Assembly: GCF_003171675.1 (NCBI RefSeq)
Contig: NZ_QFZQ01000007.1
Location: 62,001 to 126,000, forward strand
DNA from: Reichenbachiella versicolor
GTDB lineage: Bacteria > Bacteroidota > Bacteroidia > Cytophagales > Cyclobacteriaceae
Length of the DNA: 64,000 nt
Direction: 5' to 3'
Part shown: one piece after another, positions 17,995 through 26,251 of the stretch
How the letters are laid out: every line of letters starts with the position of its first letter
Position numbering within the stretch: position 1 is the stretch's first letter
Made by a program: the position numbers and the translations under genes
Notes under the pieces: generated by a model
What the model saw: the letters and a program-made list of their open reading frames with translations, nothing else
Database searches by the model: none
What the model was told of the DNA's origin: nothing

Positions 17995-18537
17995 CTATTT
18001 ACCTCCATATGGGTACTTCTGCTGATAATCTTTGAATGCTTGTTCTACAATCTTGATCGCAGCTTCTTTATTTTGAAATTCTTCTACATGTACTGTTTTG
18101 TTCTCTAACTTTTTGTAATCTTCGAAGAAAGACTGAAGCTCTTTGATAAAATGTGGGGCAAGCTCCGTGATATCATTAATATGATTGACGCTCATATCAT
18201 TCGCAGCCACAGCGATAATCTTATCATCAGCTTCTCCCTCATCAAGCATTCCCATCACTCCTATCACCTTTGATTCTACGATACACATAGGAACCACATC
18301 AATCTGTGATAAAACCAAAATATCCAATGGGTCACCATCATCACAAAAGGTACGAGGTATAAAACCATAATTTGCTGGGTAATTTATAGAGGAGTAAAGT
18401 ACTCTATCCATTCTCAATAGCCCACAATCTTTGTCCAACTCATACTTAGCTCTTGTATTCTTAGGGATCTCAATAATTCCCTCTACCACCTCTGGTGCGT
18501 TTTCCCCATAGGAAACGTCATGCCATGGATTCATCAT
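17995..18537 (-). CDS. ppa: Inorganic pyrophosphatase (family I)
   Basis: 180 residues, the usual size for bacterial soluble pyrophosphatase. It hydrolyses pyrophosphate to phosphate, pulling biosynthetic reactions forward. The signature [10 protein letters not shown] with its metal-binding aspartates is intact, as are [13 protein letters not shown] and the [13 protein letters not shown] strand. Two adjacent Met codons open the frame and either may be used. It is the last gene of a minus-strand cluster, nine bases after the YihY gene, and is followed by a strong terminator. Confidence 0.95.
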   Translation of the reverse strand: MMNPWHDVSYGENAPEVVEGIIEIPKNTRAKYELDKDCGLLRMDRVLYSSINYPANYGFIPRTFCDDGDPLDILVLSQIDVVPMCIVESKVIGVMGMLDEGEADDKIIAVAANDMSVNHINDITELAPHFIKELQSFFEDYKKLENKTVHVEEFQNKEAAIKIVEQAFKDYQQKYPYGGK

Positions 18538-18546
18538 AATTCTAAA

Positions 18547-19869
18547 TTAAATTTCAGTAAGTAGTTTATTATTATCGCAATTTGCCAAAGTCTTATCCAG
18601 CTTTGACAGTAGTTTATCCACTTTTTGGAAGTCCTTGTCTTCACGTTGAAACAACTGCTTATGTCCCAACCCTTCAAACTTATTTAACACATAACTCACA
18701 GTCATATTACTTATTGCCGTAGCAGGGATATATATATGAGTTGCTTTTCCGTCAGGCTTGCTTCTAATCAATAAACCCGAGTCAACAAGTAAATTAACAG
18801 AATCTGAAACGTAGCGATGTGGTATCGATAACGCATCTGCTAGGCTCTTCTTTGTAAATGGATTATTCTCTTTTTCAAATGCTCTTGCGATAGTTAACAT
18901 TACGAGAATAGCTATTCTTTTCTTTTCGTTGATACTAAAGTCTGATTCTTTTATCTCAGGCACATATTCTTTTTCCTTTTCTAGTGCAAAAGCAAACTCT
19001 CCTCCAATACAAGTAATGGTCCAGCTCAACTGTGTAAATGTAAAAAACAATGGTAAAGCCGCTAAACTTCCATAAATCGCATTGTACTTCGTTACCCCCA
19101 CGGAAAAGTTAATAAAACCCAACTGTACCATCTGAAACACAGTACCTGTTAATATACCTGTCAAAATCCCAATTTTAGGATTGACTTTGACATTCGGCAA
19201 TATGATGTAGATAAGCGAAAACATAATCCAGATCAAAAAATAACTGGAGAAGTTAGCGAGTAGAAATTCTAAAGGACCATTAAACAGCTCAACTTGTAGC
19301 TTCTTTCCAAAATCACTGACTTGTGTCCTAAAAAAAACTGTTGCTGCACTTGATGTCAAAATAAGAATAGGTGAGAATACCACAATGGCAGTATAATCTG
19401 TAAACTTTCTTAACACCGTACGTGGCCGTTGCTTGCCCCAGATACCATTAAAAACTAACTCTATATTGTTGAGCAATCGCATTACAGTGAAAAATAGTAT
19501 CAAAATGGATACACCGGCAATGACCCCTCCTTTAGCACTATCAATCATTCTTTGAGCCATTTCATAGGTGGTAGTTACCACTATCTCCTGTGCTGGAAAT
19601 AATTCACCTATTACATCCTCCACACTGATCTCTAGACCGAAGCCTTTCAAGATACCAAACAATAAAGCCATTGACGGAACCACTGACAATATTGTCAAAT
19701 ACGTGAGAGCAGAGGACTTTAAAAATATTTGATCCTTTTTCACCTCGCGCATAACAATAATTACTATGCGTAGTACTCTAACAAGTATTCCTTTGAACCC
19801 TTTCGGATCATTTCGCAGCCAGATATCCGTTTGGATATAGCGCTTGATCTCCGAATACTTTTGTTTCAT
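18547..19869 (-). CDS. YihY/BrkB-family inner-membrane protein with a C-terminal winged-helix-like extension
   Basis: 440 residues. The N-terminal two thirds show the YihY/UPF0761 pattern: ALTYLTILSVVPSMALLFGILKGFG followed by six hydrophobic segments and the conserved INFSVGVTKYNAIYGSLAALPLFF region. The last ~130 residues are soluble; residues ~305-370 (KRIAILVMLTIARAF, TKKSLADALSIPHRYVSDSV, LVDSGLL) look like a winged helix, an arrangement seen in several YihY relatives. Function is not established (the old ribonuclease BN label is wrong for this family). Five bases separate it from ppx and nine from ppa, so it is in that operon. Confidence 0.85.
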   Translation of the reverse strand: MKQKYSEIKRYIQTDIWLRNDPKGFKGILVRVLRIVIIVMREVKKDQIFLKSSALTYLTILSVVPSMALLFGILKGFGLEISVEDVIGELFPAQEIVVTTTYEMAQRMIDSAKGGVIAGVSILILFFTVMRLLNNIELVFNGIWGKQRPRTVLRKFTDYTAIVVFSPILILTSSAATVFFRTQVSDFGKKLQVELFNGPLEFLLANFSSYFLIWIMFSLIYIILPNVKVNPKIGILTGILTGTVFQMVQLGFINFSVGVTKYNAIYGSLAALPLFFTFTQLSWTITCIGGEFAFALEKEKEYVPEIKESDFSINEKKRIAILVMLTIARAFEKENNPFTKKSLADALSIPHRYVSDSVNLLVDSGLLIRSKPDGKATHIYIPATAISNMTVSYVLNKFEGLGHKQLFQREDKDFQKVDKLLSKLDKTLANCDNNKLLTEI

Positions 19870-19874
19870 ACAAG

Positions 19875-20774
19875 TTAATTTCTAAAGCTAAATAGCCCTG
19901 CGGTGGAAATGTTTTTTTCATAAAGGTAGGCCATGATACCATCTTTAAGCCCTACATCTGGTACCAATATTTTCTGTGCTCCTGACCGCTTCATTGCATT
20001 AATATAAATACCTGATGCCGGAATAATCACATCTGCTCTATCAGCATTCATCTGAAGTTTGTGCATTCGCTCCTCATAATCCATCTTAGTTAGATCTTTG
20101 AGGCAACTTTCCATAGTCTTAATAGATAAGAATTCACCTTTTTGACCACTCGAAACTTCAAATAGCTTCTTGATATTTCCACCTGTACCAATAGCCTTAA
20201 TTTCTTTTTTAGAGTCGACATACTTATCTATCCATTCATACATTTCCTCCCAAGCTTCGTGCCTATCCTTATCGTTTAATAATCTGACTGATCCTATGGG
20301 AAAAGATTTTGCAGCTATCTTATCATACCCGTTATATAGATTCAATTCTGTACTTCCTCCTCCTACATCTATATGAATGAATTGATCTTCACCTAAGTGA
20401 TACGAGATTACCTTATTGATCAAATCAGCTTCTTGATCACCTGATATAATATTGATCTTAAGCCCTACTTCCTTCCAAACTCTATTGGCTAACTCTTGAC
20501 CGTTTTCGGCTTCACGCATAGCAGAAGTGGCACATGCGTAATACTCATCCACTTTATAGAGATCAATCAAGATTTTATAGGCTTGCATAAGCTTCACAAA
20601 ATCACTTTCTCTTTGCTCTCCTATCCTTTTCTGGGTAAATACATCTCCACCAAGACGAAGTGGAAATCTTACAAATTCAAGTTTTTTAAAAGTAGTTGAA
20701 TCACCGTACCGAATAACATTGGTGATCTGGAGACGAACGGCGTTCGACCCTATATCTATTGCTGCAAAAATCAT
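19875..20774 (-). CDS. Ppx/GppA-family exopolyphosphatase or pppGpp phosphatase (copy 1)
   Basis: 299 residues, the short two-domain form of the family (no C-terminal HD part). ASKHA-fold motifs are present: AAIDIGSNAVRLQI (phosphate 1), IHIDVGGGSTELNLY (phosphate 2), IGTGGNIKKLF and the conserved EEAxLI-like DQEADLINKVISY. It removes terminal phosphate from polyphosphate or converts pppGpp to ppGpp; which one cannot be told from sequence. It lies between prfB and the yihY-ppa pair, so polyphosphate and pyrophosphate turnover genes are adjacent. A second family member occurs at 40297-41214. Confidence 0.88.
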   Translation of the reverse strand: MIFAAIDIGSNAVRLQITNVIRYGDSTTFKKLEFVRFPLRLGGDVFTQKRIGEQRESDFVKLMQAYKILIDLYKVDEYYACATSAMREAENGQELANRVWKEVGLKINIISGDQEADLINKVISYHLGEDQFIHIDVGGGSTELNLYNGYDKIAAKSFPIGSVRLLNDKDRHEAWEEMYEWIDKYVDSKKEIKAIGTGGNIKKLFEVSSGQKGEFLSIKTMESCLKDLTKMDYEERMHKLQMNADRADVIIPASGIYINAMKRSGAQKILVPDVGLKDGIMAYLYEKNISTAGLFSFRN

Positions 20775-20787
20775 TAGTCCAAATTTT

Positions 20788-20825
20788 AACCTTAAAACTG
20801 GAGAACATTATCCAGTCTTAAGGTT
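20788..20825. terminator. Strong hairpin between prfB and ppx
   Basis: AACCTTAAAACTGGA (20788-20802) pairs with TCCAGTCTTAAGGTT (20811-20825) with one mismatch and an 8-base loop. Neither strand has a proper T-tract right after it, so it may cause partial termination or protect the prfB mRNA 3' end rather than end transcription. Confidence 0.5.
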
Positions 20826-20836
20826 TATGTAAAGCC

Positions 20837-21938
20837 TCAATTTTCTTTTTGAGAATCAGCTGATGTCCCCATCAAAAAGGCTTTTATATAGTCATTGATA
20901 TCCCCATCGAGTACGTTTTGTACATCTGTTCGTTCTACTCCAGTACGAGCATCTTTTATTAACTTATATGGGTGTAGTACATAATTTCTAATCTGACTAC
21001 CAAAATCCACTCTCATCTTACCTGCTTCTATTTCATCTCTAGCCGCGTTTCGTTTATCAACTTCTATTTGATACAACCTAGACTTCAACATCCTCATAGC
21101 ATGTTCCTTATTTGCTAATTGAGAACGCTCTATTGAACATACTATGACAATACCTGTTGGCTTGTGAGTTAACTGAACTTTAGTTTCTACCTTATTGACA
21201 TTCTGACCACCAGCACCTCCAGATCTAGAGGTTTGCCATTCTATATCTCCTTGGTTTACTTCGACTTCGATAGTATCATCAGCTACAGGATATACATAAG
21301 CTGACGCAAATGATGTGTGTCGACGACCTCCTGAATCAAATGGCGAAATTCTTACCAATCTGTGAACTCCTGTTTCCGACTTGAGGTTTCCGTATGCAAA
21401 TTGCCCTTCGAATTCAAGAGTAGCAGATTTTAATCCTGCCGTATCCCCAGGTTGATAGTTGAGTTGCTTGACTTTATAGCCATTCTTTTCTCCCCACATC
21501 ACATACATTCTCATCAAGATAGATGCCCAATCTTGAGATTCAGTACCACCAGCACCAGGATTGATTTCCAACACTGCTCCTAGTTGATCTTCTTCCCCAC
21601 TGAGCATTCTTTTGAACTCCAACTCTTCAAGCGCTTCTAAAGCCTTAGAATATTCCGCATCTACTTCAGCTACTTCTACTTCTCCTGCTTCATAGAATTC
21701 TTGCATGGTCTCGGCATCTTCCACTAGGCTATTGACCTTAGCAAAACCATCTGTCCAGACCTTCTTGGATTTGATTTGTTTTAGAATTTTTTCGGCTTCT
21801 TTAGGATCATTCCAAAAATCAGCCTGGGTAGTAATCGATTCTTCTTCTTCTACCTCTTGGACTTTGACATCATAGTCAAAGATACCCCCGCAGTGCACTC
21901 ACGCGGGCCTTTAAATCTTTTAGTTGATCTGCTGTCAT
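20837..21938 (-). CDS. prfB: Peptide chain release factor 2 (programmed +1 frameshift)
   Basis: RF2 ends translation at UGA and UAA. The gene starts at ATG 21938 with [20 protein letters not shown] and meets an in-frame TGA at 21878-21876; a +1 shift at CTT-TGA-C continues as [13 protein letters not shown]. The rest has the codon-recognition motif [13 protein letters not shown] (SPF, typical of RF2) and the catalytic GGQ in [12 protein letters not shown]. Total length (~366 residues) is normal. Reading only the long frame from 21898 would give a spurious GTG start. The shift lets scarce RF2 raise its own synthesis. A promoter box lies upstream at 22019-22026. Confidence 0.95.
21875..21890 (-). 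promoter_or_regulatory. prfB: Programmed +1 frameshift site of prfB
   Basis: Minus-strand wording is GGGGG-TAT-CTT-TGA-C: a purine-rich Shine-Dalgarno-like stimulator three bases upstream of the slippery CTT codon and the poor-context stop TGA followed by C. This is nearly identical to the well-studied Escherichia coli site. Confidence 0.95.
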
Positions 21939-22018
21939 CTATTTTTTATTGAAACTATATCGATTATCATCGATACCTCTAAATTATTCTATGCATACTG
22001 CATAATAGAAAATGGCAG

Positions 22019-22026
22019 CAAAGTTA
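22019..22026 (-). promoter_or_regulatory. -7 box of prfB promoter
   Basis: The minus strand reads TAACTTTG, a full TAnnTTTG match, 81 bases upstream of the prfB ATG. A TTG occurs 23 bases further upstream (22052-22050), slightly wider than the usual 19-base spacing. Confidence 0.6.
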
Positions 22027-22111
22027 GGTATAGAATAATTTATGATGGTCAATACATTAGATTCTTTTATCTTGCCTTTTACTATCATGTTTGAAAGAGA
22101 ATAAATTAGAT

Positions 22112-22597
22112 ATGAAGATGAGATTGATTCACGAGGCAGAAGACGGGATTTTCGAACTGGATGAGGAAAAACATATTTTCTCTATTACTTGGAAAGATAC
22201 AGTATCTGAAGCTACAGTTTCAAGAATACTTGGATTAGCTGCAAAAGCTGTCTCCGCTATGGAGGTAGTGCACTGGATACTTGATAGACGAGAGCAAGAT
22301 GGATTTACTCCTGAAGCAAGAGTATGGATCAAGACACGTTTTCTAGAAAATATGGGGATTGAAGCCATGCAAAAAACAGATAGAATGGCTGGAATCAATT
22401 CTCTTCATGAGATTACAGAAATTACTTCAGATATATTAATGGAATCAATCAAGAAAATTAATCCCGACATTGTTTACCATAAATTTGAATCTCCAATTCT
22501 AGCTCAAGAATGGGTAACTGGAAATGAAAAAAAGACCAATAGCACTGCTTCTACTTCAAAGCGTGATAGAATTAAAAATATTTTTAAGAGGAACTAA
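22112..22597 (+). CDS. SpoIIAA/STAS-like small protein, copy A
   Basis: 161 residues from the ATG at 22112. An upstream TTG start at 22091 is unlikely because it overlaps a CATGTTTG box (22086-22093, one mismatch from TAnnTTTG). The layout is strand-strand-helix (IFELDEEKHIFSITWKDTVSEATVSRILGLA), the central WILDRREQDGFTPEARVWIKTRF, then helix and KFESPILAQEWV. It strongly parallels the next gene, and the pattern resembles the SpoIIAA-like (STAS/SEC14) fold. A basic tail KRDRIKNIFKRN ends the protein. Function unknown; a signalling or anti-sigma-type role is only suggested by the fold guess. Confidence 0.7.
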   Translation: MKMRLIHEAEDGIFELDEEKHIFSITWKDTVSEATVSRILGLAAKAVSAMEVVHWILDRREQDGFTPEARVWIKTRFLENMGIEAMQKTDRMAGINSLHEITEITSDILMESIKKINPDIVYHKFESPILAQEWVTGNEKKTNSTASTSKRDRIKNIFKRN

Positions 22598-22692
22598 ATC
22601 AAAACCTAACCAACTCAAAAGAAACATTTAAGCAACTACATTAATATTATTGTTTAGTAGATTAGTAAAATAAGTTTATTTAATCTACAGAG

Positions 22693-23112
22693 ATGAAAGT
22701 ACTTAGTGAGAAAAAAGATGCTTCATTATTTCATGATGAAGTTAACGGTATCGTAAAATTTAAATGGAACGGTACTGTGACGATCGAAACACTTAGTGAG
22801 CTTGTTCAAAAAACTGCTCAACTCACACAACAAGGAAAATGTTCTTATATCATGTTTGATAGAAGAGAATTAGAATCCTATACTCCTGAGGCCAAAAGCT
22901 GGATAAAAGAATATATGAAAAACGAAGGTAAGGCAATAATCAAGAGTATATCCAAAATTGGAGCAGTGACATCAAAGTCTACTTTTGCACAGTTGGTATC
23001 TACAATTTTAGTTGAGGTATTAAAACTTTACAATCGAAACATGCAGTACAAGACTTTTGAAACACCAGAGCTAGCCATATCATGGTTACAAGAAAAAGAA
23101 ACTGTGGCTTAA
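22693..23112 (+). CDS. SpoIIAA/STAS-like small protein, copy B
   Basis: 139 residues, a clear paralogue of the preceding gene: shared order VNGIVKFKWNGTVTIETLSELV, MFDRRELESYTPEAKSWIKEY, then helix and KTFETPELAISWLQE. The conserved (I/M)xDRRExxxxTPEAxxWIK block is the family hallmark here. It lacks the basic C-terminal tail of copy A. The gap of 95 bases suggests either co-transcription or a separate promoter (TAAGTTTA-like box near 22670). No catalytic residues are recognisable. A bidirectional hairpin follows. Confidence 0.7.
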   Translation: MKVLSEKKDASLFHDEVNGIVKFKWNGTVTIETLSELVQKTAQLTQQGKCSYIMFDRRELESYTPEAKSWIKEYMKNEGKAIIKSISKIGAVTSKSTFAQLVSTILVEVLKLYNRNMQYKTFETPELAISWLQEKETVA

Positions 23113-23123
23113 AAGTAAGATCG

Positions 23124-23160
23124 TAAAAAAAGCCATCCTAACAGTTGTTAGAATGGCTAT
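23124..23160 (-). terminator. Terminator of ilvE (shared with copy B on plus strand)
   Basis: AGCCATCCTAAC...GTTAGAATGGCT forms a stem (23131-23158); on the minus strand it runs into a T7 tract (complement of 23124-23130), making a proper Rho-independent terminator 22 bases after ilvE. On the plus strand the T-tract is weak. Confidence 0.85.
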
Positions 23161-23181
23161 TAATATCGTCACCAGTCAAAA

Positions 23182-24240
23182 TCAAATTTTACAAACCCAA
23201 CCAAATTTATCCTCGACTTGACCTGTCTTTATTTTATCCAGAGTATCAAATAATCTATCACAAAGAGGTTTCTCCTTTGGCAATTCATATTGCTTGCCCT
23301 CATATCCAATCATTCGAATTTTGGAAATAGTAGCGGCAGTACCTGCACCAAATACTTCTTGTACTTCTCCCTTTTCAATTGAATCAATCAACTCTTTTAC
23401 ACTAAGCTGTCTTTCTTCGACTTTAATTCCCCAATCTTTAGCTAGAGTTAAAACACTATCTCTTGTGATTCCATGTAATATTGAATCACTTGTAGGAGCC
23501 GTAATCAACGTATCATTTATGTAAAACAGCAAATTCATTGTACCAGCTTCCTCGATCATTTCATGATTCTGCCCATCAGTCCAAATCAATTGATGATACC
23601 CTTCTTTCTGAGCTTGTAGTGCTGGATATAGTGAGGCTGCATAATTACCCGCAGTCTTAGCTGACCCTACTCCTCCTCTAACAGCTCTTGTATAATGAGT
23701 CTCTATTTTTACATTGACTTCCTCTGAATAATATGCTCCAACAGGCCCCGTAAAAAGAAGAAATTTATAAGTATTAGACGGTCTAACCCCTACATAAGGA
23801 TCATTTGCAAAGATTAACGGCCTTATATATAAGGAAGTATCTGGCTTAGTAGGTATCCAAGCTGAATCTAACTTCAATAGTTCAGTCAAAGCAGACATGA
23901 ATAAGTCTTCAGGAATAGGCGGAATACACATACGTTCAGCACTTTCAATCAGCCTTTTCGCATTGGCTTCAGGCCTGAACACAAAAATATCACCTGCATC
24001 ATTTTTGTAAGCTTTTAATCCTTCAAATATTGATTGGGCGTAGTGTAAAGTTGCATTAGCTGGGCTAACAGATAAATCTCCGAACGGCTCGATACGTAAG
24101 TTTTTCCACTCACCATCTTCATATTCTGCCACAAACATATGATCAGAATATACTTTACCAAACTCAATGTTATCAAAGTCTACCTGACTCAATTTAGAAT
24201 CGGTGGTTTCTTTGATGTCAAAAGCAAGTGTGCTCATCAT
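23182..24240 (-). CDS. ilvE: Branched-chain amino acid aminotransferase
   Basis: 352 residues, fold-type IV PLP enzyme transferring amino groups between glutamate and the keto acids of Leu, Ile and Val. Visible are the PLP-lysine context GGVGSAKTAGNYAAS, the phosphate-cup GITRDSVLTLA, EVFGAGTAATISKI and the long-form N-terminus of BCAT class II (FGKVYSDHMFVAEYEDGEW). MM opens the frame; either Met may be used. It stands alone: upstream is a -7 box (24300-24307) and a terminator-like hairpin in the leader. Confidence 0.93.
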   Translation of the reverse strand: MMSTLAFDIKETTDSKLSQVDFDNIEFGKVYSDHMFVAEYEDGEWKNLRIEPFGDLSVSPANATLHYAQSIFEGLKAYKNDAGDIFVFRPEANAKRLIESAERMCIPPIPEDLFMSALTELLKLDSAWIPTKPDTSLYIRPLIFANDPYVGVRPSNTYKFLLFTGPVGAYYSEEVNVKIETHYTRAVRGGVGSAKTAGNYAASLYPALQAQKEGYHQLIWTDGQNHEMIEEAGTMNLLFYINDTLITAPTSDSILHGITRDSVLTLAKDWGIKVEERQLSVKELIDSIEKGEVQEVFGAGTAATISKIRMIGYEGKQYELPKEKPLCDRLFDTLDKIKTGQVEDKFGWVCKI

Positions 24241-24259
24241 ATCTGTAAAAATTGGTTAT

Positions 24260-24292
24260 AAAAAAAGACGCACTTTTAGGATACGTCATTTT
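24260..24292 (-). promoter_or_regulatory. Terminator-like hairpin in the ilvE leader
   Basis: On the minus strand GACG, 13-base loop, CGTC is followed by a T7 tract (complement of 24260-24266), with an AAAA/TTTT extension of the stem. It lies downstream of the putative ilvE -7 box and upstream of its ATG. It could be the terminator of the upstream adenosyltransferase operon or an attenuator for ilvE. The core stem is only four bases, so it is weak. Confidence 0.4.
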
Positions 24293-24299
24293 GGATTAT

Positions 24300-24307
24300 C
24301 AAAGTTA
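24300..24307 (-). promoter_or_regulatory. -7 box of ilvE promoter
   Basis: The minus strand reads TAACTTTG, an exact TAnnTTTG match, 60 bases upstream of the ilvE start. No clear TTTG is found 19 bases further upstream. Confidence 0.5.
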
Positions 24308-24358
24308 TAGTATTTAACCATTTTCCTGATGATTTACATGAATTTAGAAACAGTATTC

Positions 24359-24904
24359 TCAGGAACCCCATGGAATTTCTACAACTTTTAGTTGTTTACT
24401 CATCCATCTAGACAGGATGAATAAATAATCTGATAGACGGTTTAGAAATTTCTGTATTATTTCTAAAACATCTATTTCCTCTGCTAATGCTACTACTCTT
24501 CTTTCTGCCCGTCTACAAACTGTACGAGCAATATGAGTATGAGAAATCTCTACATGTCCTGAGGGAAGAATAAAAGTTTTTAGTTCTGACAACTCGCTGG
24601 TCATCGAGTCCATTCTATCTTCAAGTTGTGAAATGACTTTCTCATCAATATTTGGCAAATCTTTACTATCAAACTCTTCACTTTTAGCAAGATGTGAACC
24701 GATATCAAATAATACACTCTGAATCTTAGTATGAAAATCTCTATTGAATTTGTTTACTTCAAAATCTGCGACAAGTCCAAAGTGACTATTTAACTCGTCT
24801 ATAGTACCATAAGCTTCAATTTGAATATCTGACTTGGAAAGGCGATCGCCCCCAAGTAGACCTGTCGTACCATTGTCTCCCGTTTTAGTGTAAATTTTCA
24901 TCAC
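24359..24904 (-). CDS. pduO: Cob(I)alamin adenosyltransferase, PduO type
   Basis: 181 residues, normal length. It transfers the adenosyl group of ATP to corrinoid cobalt to make coenzyme B12. Hallmarks are the N-terminal ATP loop KIYTKTGDNGTTGLLGG, GTIDELNSHFG, and RTVCRRAERRVVAL followed by FLNRLSDYLFILSRW. It starts six bases after the metallophosphoesterase gene, with which it is probably co-transcribed. No cobalamin riboswitch is visible nearby. Confidence 0.93.
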   Translation of the reverse strand: MMKIYTKTGDNGTTGLLGGDRLSKSDIQIEAYGTIDELNSHFGLVADFEVNKFNRDFHTKIQSVLFDIGSHLAKSEEFDSKDLPNIDEKVISQLEDRMDSMTSELSELKTFILPSGHVEISHTHIARTVCRRAERRVVALAEEIDVLEIIQKFLNRLSDYLFILSRWMSKQLKVVEIPWGS

Positions 24905-24910
24905 TGATAA

Positions 24911-26146
24911 CTAAGCTTTCTTTAATTCAAGTATAGTTATTTCAGGAAGTATTCCAATTCGGCCAGGGTATCCTAAGAAACCGAAGCCTCTATTAACATA
25001 CAAATTCTGATTTCCTTCAGTGTACAGGTCTGCCCATTGTTTGTAAATATACTGTGATGGACTCCATCTAAAATCACCTATTTCAACCCCAAATTGCATC
25101 CCATGAGTATGACCTGATAAGGTTAAATCAATATCGGAAAAATTAGGTCTGATTTGAGCATCCCAGTGACTTGGATCATGAGACAACAATATTTTAGCAT
25201 CTGCCTCTACATTATGCATGGCTTCTTTTAATTTTCCATATTTAGCAAAACCACGATCACCCCAATTTTCAACACCTACAATAGCAAGTCGCTCACCGTC
25301 TACTTCCAAATACCTATGCTCATTCATCAAAATATCCCACCCCATATTTTTATGGGATTGAATAAGATCTTTAAGGTTTTGTTGTTTGGCTTCTAATGAA
25401 GTCCATTGTTTATAATCTCCATAATCGTGATTCCCAAGTACAGAAAAACTTCCCAAGGGTGCCTTTGCTTTTTCGAAAATCTCTAAATAATCTTTTACTT
25501 CTTTAGACTCGTTATTCACTAAATCTCCAGTAAAAAGAAAAAGATCTGGCTTTTCTGCCAACATCATCTCTACTCCTCCTTTTACAGCTGTTTTATTAAA
25601 AAAACTTCCACTATGAATATCTGAAAGCTGTGCAATCCTGACTCCGTCAAAAGCTCTGGGAAGATTTGCTATTTTCACTTCACGTTTTCTAACCCTGTAA
25701 TCATATGCTCCAGATATCACACCAAAACTTAATGTAGCAGCAGGTATGGTCCCAACAGCCAAAGCTGTTTTCGAAATAAACTCTGAACGACTCATACCTT
25801 CTGCCGATGCGCCCCCTCCATTTTGAAAGACCCCTGCATACAAATATTTACCCGCTCTATAAATATCCTCACTAAAAAGTACAATACCAGCAAAGAACTT
25901 ACCCAAGAAATTCAAAGCAACAGAACTGAACATAATTGTCTTCAGTAGTGCATTATCAGAATCTACTGATCTCCAAAAAACAATTGACAGATAAGTGATA
26001 AAGGTAAGTATCCAATATATAGAATGAACCAATGTCCGAGTGGAACTAGACCAATTTTGGGTAACTACTTTAACCGCCTGAAAGATGTAATAATCCAAAA
26101 AGGCATAAAAAATTAAAAAAAGAATAAATACGGTTGTTCTTTGCAT
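24911..26146 (-). CDS. Membrane-anchored metallophosphoesterase (YkuE-like)
   Basis: 411 residues. Four N-terminal hydrophobic segments (~5-25, 35-60, 68-92 and ~130-150) anchor a calcineurin-like phosphoesterase domain with all metal motifs: QLSDIHSGS (D-x-H), FTGDLVNN (G-D), LGNHDYGD (G-N-H-D), and SGHTHGMQFG (G-H-x-H). The family acts on phosphoesters at the membrane face; substrate unknown. It heads a two-gene unit with the adenosyltransferase and diverges from aroB. Confidence 0.85.
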   Translation of the reverse strand: MQRTTVFILFLIFYAFLDYYIFQAVKVVTQNWSSSTRTLVHSIYWILTFITYLSIVFWRSVDSDNALLKTIMFSSVALNFLGKFFAGIVLFSEDIYRAGKYLYAGVFQNGGGASAEGMSRSEFISKTALAVGTIPAATLSFGVISGAYDYRVRKREVKIANLPRAFDGVRIAQLSDIHSGSFFNKTAVKGGVEMMLAEKPDLFLFTGDLVNNESKEVKDYLEIFEKAKAPLGSFSVLGNHDYGDYKQWTSLEAKQQNLKDLIQSHKNMGWDILMNEHRYLEVDGERLAIVGVENWGDRGFAKYGKLKEAMHNVEADAKILLSHDPSHWDAQIRPNFSDIDLTLSGHTHGMQFGVEIGDFRWSPSQYIYKQWADLYTEGNQNLYVNRGFGFLGYPGRIGILPEITILELKKA

Positions 26147-26225
26147 GATCCAATACTACGCAAGCTAAAGATATGGGTTACTGAAACTTTCAAGGGCTTT
26201 ATCAACAAATTTTAAAACGCCCATA

Positions 26226-26233
26226 TACTTTTG
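26226..26233 (+). promoter_or_regulatory. -7 box of aroB promoter
   Basis: TACTTTTG matches TAnnTTTG exactly. It overlaps the upstream TTG in the aroB frame (26231), which rules that TTG out as start codon and supports the ATG at 26252, 19 bases downstream. Confidence 0.6.
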
Positions 26234-26251
26234 CATCTCAAATTGAAAACT

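Noticed and set aside
20837-21938. prfB as a frameshifted pseudogene
   Set aside because: The break coincides exactly with the known programmed site CTT-TGA-C and its purine-rich stimulator.
22091-22111. TTG start for SpoIIAA-like copy A
   Set aside because: It overlaps a probable -7 box; the ATG at 22112 begins the conserved part.
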